DNA from: Acidobacteriota bacterium
Lineage (GTDB): Bacteria; Acidobacteriota; Terriglobia; UBA7540
Direction: 5' to 3'
Length of the DNA stretch: 10,793 bases
NCBI GenBank assembly: GCA_021827245.1
Contig: JAKAWN010000218.1
Location: forward strand, 1-10,793
Both the position numbers and the translations under genes were made by a program. How positions within the stretch are numbered: the stretch's first letter is position 1; each line of letters begins with the position of its first letter. Shown here in pieces: positions 5,765-10,793 of the stretch. The notes beneath the pieces are model-generated. The model did no database searches. It had not been told where the DNA came from and saw nothing but the letters and a program-made list of their open reading frames with translations.

Positions 5765-7222
5765 ATGCAATATCTGAATCACGCGACGAACGCGTCCGGG
5801 AAAGTATCGACACCAGTGGAACGTTCGATGACGGAACGCTGCAGCGAACGTGGTGTCAGCGCCCTGATTCTCGCCGTGGGGATGATCTTTATTCTGGGAA
5901 TGGCGGGGATGGCGATTGACCTGGCGGCGCTATACGTCGCGCGTAGCCAGGCGCAACGCGCGGCCGACGCTGCGGCCCTGGCGGGCGCCCAGTCTTTTGT
6001 TCTGAACGATTGCGTTACGGGCGATGGCGGCAATCTCTCCATGGCATGCACAACACTTGCCCGCCAGGTCGCGCAGACAGTTGGGGATCAAAACCTGATC
6101 GCCGGGATGAGCCCCAACATCAATCTGGATACCGACATCACTTTCCCCAACCAGACCACCACCGACCCTCAGGTCCGGGTTGTGGCCGGGCGCGGCACCT
6201 ATAACAACTCCGACCATGGAAACGCCCTGCCCACATTCTTCGTCAAAATCTTCGGTATCGACACGGCCAGTGTTTCCGCTTTTGCCACTGCCGAGGCTTT
6301 TAATCCCTCTGGCACATCGGAGACTATAGGGACCACCTGCCTCAAGCCGTGGATGTTCCCTAACTGCGACCAGTTCAATACGACCGTTGATCCCAATTAT
6401 CAATATTGCCAGCCTGGCGTCGGGCCTTTTATCATTCCGATCGGAGGGGGCAAATATAAAGTCGCTCGTCCTGTCAACTATCCGGATGGGGCGCTTGGAG
6501 AGCCGTACGTGATCAGGCCCGGGTCGCCCGGCAGTGCCGCGGCTCCCGGACAATATTTCATCGCCTACCTGCCATCGAGCGGCTCGGTTCCTTCGACGTG
6601 CCCGAACTGCGCCAAAACCGCGCCTCCGGGAGGGGGCAACGGCAGCGGTGCGTTGTACGAGGCCAATATCGAATGCTGCAACGACAGCCCCGTCTACTGC
6701 GGCGAAACCCTCCAGCTTGATACGACCCTCCAATCCACTTCCGGCGCCAAAGCCGGGCCAACCGCCGACGGAGTCGAGTGCCTGATCAACCAAAACACCG
6801 GCAGTTCGAGTTGTGGACAGGATTACATCGACGGCATTTCCACAAGCCCCTGCGACGACCCTTCAAGTCAAAATGCCGCCGACTTGCCCCCCTTGCCGCA
6901 AATTCCTCCAAGCATCGTGTCGGGTGTTAATGATCTTTCTTGGCCCAACGGCACCACAGGCATTGCCAACTCGTCTTCGATCGTTGTGGCGCCTATCTTT
7001 GATGGAATTATTGCCAGCGGCCAGAATACGGTCGGGGTGGCGGGCTTCATCCAGCTCTTCCTTCGAGATGTTAACGTTCCTGGAAACCCCAAAGGCACGG
7101 TCTTCGCGTATGTTCTCAACATTTCAGCTTGCGGTGGCGGCGGGAGCGGGGATTCGCAGAGCTCACAACCAGTGACCGCCGCCGCAGACTCTAACATCCC
7201 TGTCCGCCTGATCCATCAGTAG
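5765..7222 (+). CDS. tadG: TadG-like Flp pilus-assembly protein, cysteine-rich
   Basis: 485 residues from ATG 5765, chosen because GAGGGA lies 7-12 bases upstream; a GTG at 5726 would add 13 residues without a ribosome site. Residues 29-31 (RGV) lead into one membrane helix (about 31-55, ALILAVGMIFILGMAGMAIDLAALYV), followed by ARSQAQRAADAAALAGAQ, the hallmark of TadG-type proteins. The long exported part has about 14 cysteines (including TCLKPWMFPNC, CPNC and ECC), glycine-rich linkers and a GGGGSG stretch near the C terminus. No von Willebrand A metal site could be seen. An even cysteine count outside the membrane suggests disulfides. It probably works with TadE at the cell surface; the exact role is unknown. 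Confidence 0.8.
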   Translation: MQYLNHATNASGKVSTPVERSMTERCSERGVSALILAVGMIFILGMAGMAIDLAALYVARSQAQRAADAAALAGAQSFVLNDCVTGDGGNLSMACTTLARQVAQTVGDQNLIAGMSPNINLDTDITFPNQTTTDPQVRVVAGRGTYNNSDHGNALPTFFVKIFGIDTASVSAFATAEAFNPSGTSETIGTTCLKPWMFPNCDQFNTTVDPNYQYCQPGVGPFIIPIGGGKYKVARPVNYPDGALGEPYVIRPGSPGSAAAPGQYFIAYLPSSGSVPSTCPNCAKTAPPGGGNGSGALYEANIECCNDSPVYCGETLQLDTTLQSTSGAKAGPTADGVECLINQNTGSSSCGQDYIDGISTSPCDDPSSQNAADLPPLPQIPPSIVSGVNDLSWPNGTTGIANSSSIVVAPIFDGIIASGQNTVGVAGFIQLFLRDVNVPGNPKGTVFAYVLNISACGGGGSGDSQSSQPVTAAADSNIPVRLIHQ

Positions 7223-7404
7223 GCCGGCGCGGCCACTGCTCGCGGCGGCACCATGCAACTCCGGTCGCAGCTTTCTCTGGAAAAGGTTTGTCGCCTTCCA
7301 TATGCCCCGAGATACAAGAAGAATGCTTGGTCCGCCACAGGCTTTTTCAGTCCACGATTGGGTGAGTGGAGCGCTTCCGCTGGAAATCCTTCCGGGCCGC
7401 GCCG

Positions 7405-7428
7405 CCCGCCATTTTTTCGATTGGCGGG
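7405..7428. repeat. Inverted repeat between convergent genes
   Basis: CCCGCCA (7405-7411) and TGGCGGG (7422-7428) form a perfect 7-bp stem around a 10-nt loop containing six Ts. It sits one base behind the stop of the minus-strand gene, but no T-run follows in that direction, so it is at best a weak terminator. The rest of 7223-7404 shows only a small GGCCG-GCG-CGGCC hairpin just behind tadG. Confidence 0.4.
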
Positions 7429-7429
7429 A

Positions 7430-8074
7430 TCACCCGACCGTGACGAAGTAATCAAAGTTACCTTCGCCCAGGCGACGCTTAAGCTGATTGACGATGGCCT
7501 TCGCCTGCGCGAGAGTTTCATTGGGGCCGGAAACATAGCAGGGTTTGCCTTCGCTCCCGTACTCGAAGCTTGTTGGGCAGGCAGAGCTGTCCACATCGCC
7601 GAAAATCTGGCAGGCCATGGCATAATCCTCATGAGGTCTGAACCCGAGATCGCGCGCGTAAGCGACCGCGCCTTCCACTAGTTTCCGGAGGCAAGCAGGC
7701 TCCGTCGGCTGAAGGCTTTCTTCTGGCGTCCATCTGCTCAATCGCTGAGCATACTCCTCCCGTGTCACGATGGCAGCAAAGGCATTCTTGACACCAAGGC
7801 AAAAGACATCCAGCAGGAAGGCAGAAAGGGCCAGGCGGCCGTCAGGTAGCGCGCGGGTTAAAAACAGGTTTCCGATTCCCTTCTCGAACAGCCCTGCCGG
7901 GACCAGAGCTTCGTGGATCGGGTAGTCGGCAGCAAGGGCGATCATTGGGGCTGTCGTCTCAAAGCCGCCCGGCTGGCTTGCGATCTTTGGCTTGTTGCTC
8001 CTCTTGGCCTGTCTCGCCTGCTCTCGCCGCTTGTGAGCCAATTGCTTTTGACGCCGTTTTTCATTTTTCGACAT
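7430..8074 (-). CDS. Conserved-looking protein of unknown function
   Basis: 214 residues from ATG 8074, preceded at 7 bases by AGAGGG; a TTG at 8092 is a weaker alternative. Residues 1-30 are strongly basic and probably coiled or disordered (MSKNEKRRQKQLAHKRREQA). The core contains LFEKGIGNLFLTRALPDGR (about 62-80), then LALSAFLLDVFCLGVKNAF (81-99), then a helical region (ACLRKLVEGAVAYARDLGF, 127-145). A C-terminal segment follows: FGDVDSSACPTSFEYGSEGKP (158-178), GPNET, and a final helix ending in FDYFVTVG. No membrane segment or signal peptide is seen. I cannot assign a family. It is transcribed alone, convergent with tadG. Confidence 0.75.
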   Translation of the reverse strand: MSKNEKRRQKQLAHKRREQARQAKRSNKPKIASQPGGFETTAPMIALAADYPIHEALVPAGLFEKGIGNLFLTRALPDGRLALSAFLLDVFCLGVKNAFAAIVTREEYAQRLSRWTPEESLQPTEPACLRKLVEGAVAYARDLGFRPHEDYAMACQIFGDVDSSACPTSFEYGSEGKPCYVSGPNETLAQAKAIVNQLKRRLGEGNFDYFVTVG

Positions 8075-8157
8075 GGTACAACCCTCTGACAACTGTATGG
8101 GAAAGCCCTGGAAGGCTACCCCCAGATGCTGCCCGCTTCATGGTTTTTGAGAGGGGC

Positions 8158-8290
8158 GCCCTCCGGAATTCACGAATCAAAGCTGGCGTCTATATTCATA
8201 CACCGCGCGCAGATTGATATGCAAGGATTCTGCGCCGCGCACCCGCGGGACCGCGCTCGCTGTCACGGTGGTCCTGAATTTCCGGAGGGC
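8158..8290. repeat. Segment bounded by 15-16-bp inverted repeats
   Basis: GCCCTCCGGAATTCA (8158-8172) and TGAATTTCCGGAGGGC (8275-8290) are inverted copies differing by one inserted T. They enclose about 100 bases with no gene of their own. The size and layout resemble a small non-autonomous element, but no flanking target duplication was identified. The right arm overlaps the end of the possible gene 8263-8616. Confidence 0.4.
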
Positions 8291-8616
8291 CACTTGTTGA
8301 GGTTATCTGTGCCCTGTAAATCCTTGTTGAAAATTCCTCCCACTAGCAACCCGATGGCAACAAAGGCGTCAAAGATGTCCTCGGTGGTGTCAAGGTGACG
8401 ACGTTCCTCGCGGGTAAAGTATTTCGTGAATCCATGCATGTTAATTGGACATATCCTGCCGATGCTCGGCTGAGGAGAATGGGGCAGCATGTCATAGTAT
8501 CGGTTCCAGAGAACGTAATACCAGCACGCCCACGCCACGGCGCAGCAACAGAAGAGAAAAAGACACGCCTCAAAACCACCTGACGCGCTCTCCTCAATGC
8601 AACCCCCAGGCTGCAA
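8263..8616 (-). CDS. Possible small membrane protein
   Basis: An open frame of up to 117 residues. It has a cysteine-rich hydrophobic segment, CLFLFCCCAVAWACWYYVLW (18-37), then a charged stretch (FTKYFTREERRHLDTTEDIFDA) and a second hydrophobic segment, FVAIGLLVGGIF (85-96). Codon third positions and the composition look coding rather than random. The start is uncertain: TTG 8616 has no ribosome site, and no in-frame ATG precedes the first hydrophobic segment. It may be a 5'-decayed remnant. No family recognised. The 8617-8814 region upstream shows only a 10-bp palindrome, TGTCCGGACA (8693-8702). Confidence 0.4.
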   Translation of the reverse strand: MQPGGCIEESASGGFEACLFLFCCCAVAWACWYYVLWNRYYDMLPHSPQPSIGRICPINMHGFTKYFTREERRHLDTTEDIFDAFVAIGLLVGGIFNKDLQGTDNLNKWPSGNSGPP

Positions 8617-8814
8617 TTACAATAGTTACCATTAATGGGAACGAGCGACCATCGCTTTCGCGCATGGTGCACAGATCGCGGGTTTTGCAATGTGTCCGGA
8701 CATCGACAATCACCAAATAAGCCTGACGCCTGAATACGCCCCGTGCGGATCAAATGCAATCCGAATGTTAGCCGCATGAACACTCTGTCGAACGATGCAC
8801 TTCCGCTTTTTTCG

Positions 8815-8842
8815 TTGACATGATTTTGTGATGCCTTAAAAT
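8815..8842 (+). promoter_or_regulatory. Sigma-70-type promoter of purC
   Basis: Consensus TTGACA (8815-8820), 16-base spacer, and TAAAAT (8837-8842, 5 of 6). Transcription would start near 8849, about 15 bases before the purC ATG. No Shine-Dalgarno sequence is visible in that short leader, and no riboswitch fits in it. Confidence 0.7.
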
Positions 8843-8863
8843 TAATTGCTGTCGACTTCCACT

Positions 8864-9772
8864 ATGCAAAAAACACAAAACACCGTCATTCATGAAACGA
8901 ATCTCCCGGGGATCAAGCTTTTATCCCGGGGCAAAGTGCGCGACATTTACGAGGCGGCTGCCGACAAGCTGCTGATTGTCGCCACGGACCGCATTTCCGC
9001 GTTTGATGTGATTCTGGGCGCAGGAATACCGAACAAGGGGCGGGTGCTGACGCAGCTCTCCTGTTTCTGGTTCGATCGCTTTAAGGATTTAGTGCCCACC
9101 CACTTCCTGACGGCCAACATCGCCGAGTATCCCAGGGAATTGCAGGCCTTTCGCGATCAGCTCGAAGGCCGTTCGATGTTGGTGAAAAAGGCTGAACCGT
9201 TCCCTATCGAATGCGTGGTGAGGGGATATCTGGCCGGGTCGGGATGGAAGGAATATGGTTCGAACGGCACGGTGTGCGGGATCAAATTGCCCACGGGCCT
9301 GATGGAATCCTCGCGTCTCGATGAACCGATTTTTACTCCGGCGACGAAAAGCCAGTCGGGGCACGACGAGAATATTTCATTTGACGAGACTGCGGCAAGA
9401 ATCGGGATGGCCGCCGCCGAAAAGCTTCGCGACCTGAGCATCCGGCTTTACACGGAGGCGCGAAAATACGCCGAAGAACGCGGAATCATTATCGCCGACA
9501 CAAAATTCGAGTGGGGCCAGATTGGAAACGAAATCATCCTGATCGACGAAGTTCTCACGCCCGACTCTTCGCGCTTCTGGCCGATGGACGGGTATAAACC
9601 CGGGAAATCCCAACCGTCCTTTGACAAGCAGTTTGTGCGAGACTATCTGGAATCGACCCACTGGAACAAGACGCCTCCCCCGCCACCTCTTCCCCCCGAA
9701 GTTGTGGAAAAGACAAGCCAAAAATACCGGGATGCTTACCGTCTTCTGACGGGGAAGACGCTGGATTCCTGA
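8864..9772 (+). CDS. purC: Phosphoribosylaminoimidazole-succinocarboxamide synthase
   Basis: A 302-residue SAICAR synthetase, the longer (yeast ADE1-like) size class. It joins aspartate to CAIR with ATP in de novo purine synthesis, in the cytoplasm. Motifs: SRGKVRDIYE (21-30, nucleotide-binding region), ATDRISAFDV (40-49), PFPIECVVRGYLAGSGWKEY (112-131, family signature), KSQSGHDENIS (162-172), IADTKFEWG (210-218) and LIDEVLTPDSSRFWP (226-240). A run of five prolines at 271-275 lies near the C terminus. ATG 8864 is preferred over an upstream TTG at 8846, which would lie before the predicted transcription start. It is first in an operon with cvpA and a Fis-type gene. Confidence 0.95.
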   Translation: MQKTQNTVIHETNLPGIKLLSRGKVRDIYEAAADKLLIVATDRISAFDVILGAGIPNKGRVLTQLSCFWFDRFKDLVPTHFLTANIAEYPRELQAFRDQLEGRSMLVKKAEPFPIECVVRGYLAGSGWKEYGSNGTVCGIKLPTGLMESSRLDEPIFTPATKSQSGHDENISFDETAARIGMAAAEKLRDLSIRLYTEARKYAEERGIIIADTKFEWGQIGNEIILIDEVLTPDSSRFWPMDGYKPGKSQPSFDKQFVRDYLESTHWNKTPPPPPLPPEVVEKTSQKYRDAYRLLTGKTLDS

Positions 9773-9794
9773 TTGCGGAACGCCCGAGAGCGGC

Positions 9795-10370
9795 ATGGCA
9801 CACTGGAACTGGCTCGACTGGGTTTTTGTCGTCATTGTTTTCGCATCGGTCGTGACGGCCGTTTTCAAGGGCTTCGTTGCAGAACTAGTTTCCCTGGCTT
9901 CCGTGATCGTGGCGTTGATTGTGGCGGCCACAAACTACGAACGTGTGGCACCTTTGCTGGAGAGGTTCACCCGAAGCCACGAGGTTGCCCTTGGCGTCAG
10001 TTTTATTGGGCTTTTTGCCGCGGTTGTGGTGATCGGGGCACTGGTTTCAGCAGTTGCCAGAAAGCTGATCAGGAAAGTGGAACTCCAGTGGTTCGATCGA
10101 TTTCTTGGCGCGGTCTTCGGCCTGATGCGGGGATTGCTGGTGGATTGCGTACTGCTGCTGGTGATGATGACGTTTGCCATCGAGCAAGGCGCGGTGCGCA
10201 GGTCAATTCTGGCTCCATACGTCACCGCCGGCTCAAGGATCATTGCTCTTGCTATGCCCGGCCACATAAGAAACGACTTCCGTGCGGGTTTTAGAAAGTT
10301 TAAACGAGCGCTTATTCAAACCGACAAGAAATCGATGGAGTTCCAGTCGGTCAGGAACCAGAAGCTCTAG
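9795..10370 (+). CDS. cvpA: CvpA family membrane protein
   Basis: A 191-residue integral membrane protein, 22 bases behind purC. Residues 1-90 carry three hydrophobic helices: WLDWVFVVIVFASVVTAVFKG (about 6-26), LVSLASVIVALIVAA (31-45) and ALGVSFIGLFAAVVVIGALV (65-84). The family motif DRFLGAVFGLMRG (101-113) precedes a fourth helix (LLVDCVLLLVMMTF). The C terminus is basic. CvpA is known from colicin V production in E. coli, where cvpA is cotranscribed with purF; a link to purine genes is therefore repeated here. The molecular role is unclear, with envelope homeostasis proposed. GAGAG precedes the ATG. Confidence 0.88.
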   Translation: MAHWNWLDWVFVVIVFASVVTAVFKGFVAELVSLASVIVALIVAATNYERVAPLLERFTRSHEVALGVSFIGLFAAVVVIGALVSAVARKLIRKVELQWFDRFLGAVFGLMRGLLVDCVLLLVMMTFAIEQGAVRRSILAPYVTAGSRIIALAMPGHIRNDFRAGFRKFKRALIQTDKKSMEFQSVRNQKL

Positions 10371-10386
10371 TAACCGGAGTGGCTCA

Positions 10387-10620
10387 GTGAAGGACCAGCT
10401 CGACGCTCTTGTCAATCAAATGATCGAACGCGATATCCTCTTTGAGGACGCTGTGAGCGAGTTTGAGAAACGGTTTATCGGGAAGATTCTGGAAAAGAAC
10501 GGCGGAAACCTGTCGAAGGCAGCGAAAGCCTTGCACATTCACCGCAACACTCTCAGCCGCAAGGTCGCGGTGCTGAATCTTGACCACCAGCCAAAACGCC
10601 GCCGGCGTCCCAGCCGGTAA
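10387..10620 (+). CDS. Small Fis-type helix-turn-helix DNA-binding protein
   Basis: 77 residues from GTG 10387, 16 bases behind cvpA, with GGAG at 10376-10379 deciding the start. Residues 1-35 form a helical region (VNQMIERDILFEDAVSEFEKRF). Then comes IGKILEKNGGNLSKAAKALHIHRNTLSRKV, a Fis/NtrC C-terminal type helix-turn-helix (HTH_8) at about 36-65. The tail is very basic (PKRRRRPSR). It lacks the AAA+ and receiver domains of NtrC-type activators, so it is a stand-alone Fis-like protein, possibly nucleoid-associated or a specific regulator. Its cotranscription with purC and cvpA suggests growth-linked expression; that is inference. Confidence 0.8.
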   Translation: MKDQLDALVNQMIERDILFEDAVSEFEKRFIGKILEKNGGNLSKAAKALHIHRNTLSRKVAVLNLDHQPKRRRRPSR

Positions 10621-10704
10621 AGGTCCCCATAGACCGGCAAGCGCACCCCCAATCTTCTGCCTCGCAAAGAGCTGGGAGTATTCGCCTCCTGCCTGTTAAC
10701 CTGA

Positions 10705-10738
10705 CTTCCGCGCTCGGAAGCGAGATTTTGATTTTTTT
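10705..10738 (+). terminator. Intrinsic terminator of the purC operon
   Basis: Stem CTTCCG (10705-10710) and CGGAAG (10715-10720) with loop CGCT is followed by CGAGATTTTG and seven Ts (10732-10738). It lies about 85 bases behind the Fis-type gene. The stem is short but the T-run is good. Sequence after it (10739-10793) shows no gene. Confidence 0.6.
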
Positions 10739-10793
10739 AGCCAGCAAACGGTTTGTTTTCAGTGGGGGCTTTCCGAAAGGCCATAATAGTGAC

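Noticed and set aside
5930..6793. 287-residue minus-strand frame
   Set aside because: Antisense to tadG, with no recognisable motif or ribosome site; tadG has clear family features.
7253..7681. Plus-strand frame of 142 residues after tadG
   Set aside because: Its second half mirrors the 7430-8074 gene and the first half has no domain or ribosome site.
7845..7852. GGTAGCGC on the plus strand, like the 5' end of the hairpin family
   Set aside because: It lies inside the 7430-8074 coding region and has no matching 3' half, so it is a chance match.
8104..8117. AGCCCTGGAAGG, shared with the REP hairpin at 4400
   Set aside because: A 12-base match alone, without the perfect flanking arms, is too little to call a REP copy.

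Overview
The window looks like chromosomal DNA of a soil-type bacterium, most likely an Acidobacteriota. This is an inference, with no ribosomal marker to settle it. It rests on the moderately GC-rich coding style, a TadE/TadG pair with a KPWMFPN-type TadG body, a purC-cvpA-fis-like string, and intergenic regions crowded with hairpin repeats.

Layout. 3-329: C-terminal end of a GAP/Sap-type (LysE-superfamily) membrane exporter, followed by three consecutive hairpins, the last terminator-like. 660-1353: a HigBA-type toxin-antitoxin operon with its own promoter and a palindromic operator; the toxin gene carries a one-base frameshift. 1573-3996 (minus): a plasma-membrane-type (P3A) proton-pumping P-type ATPase, convergent with higBA; each transcript ends in a hairpin of the same repeat family. 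3997-5076: about 1 kb without a gene, holding a REP/BIME-like hairpin cluster, two more copies of that family and a symmetric promoter region. 5077-7222: tadE and tadG. 7430-8074 (minus): a conserved-looking protein of unknown function. 8093-8863: mostly non-coding, with an inverted-repeat-bounded segment and a possible small membrane protein. 8815-10620: promoter then purC, cvpA and a small Fis-type helix-turn-helix gene, closed by a terminator.

The gene groups look functionally independent: metabolite export, toxin-antitoxin, proton pumping, surface/pilus secretion and purine synthesis. The most unusual feature is not protein-coding. Six hairpins at scattered places share conserved ends (TAGCGC at 5', GCGG plus T-rich at 3') and often a 7-nt loop, but have different, mostly self-complementary stems. 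Three of them lie directly behind genes in terminator orientation.

No complete novel defence or biosynthetic system was found. The frameshifted toxin, the hairpin family and the unknown 214-residue protein are the best leads.
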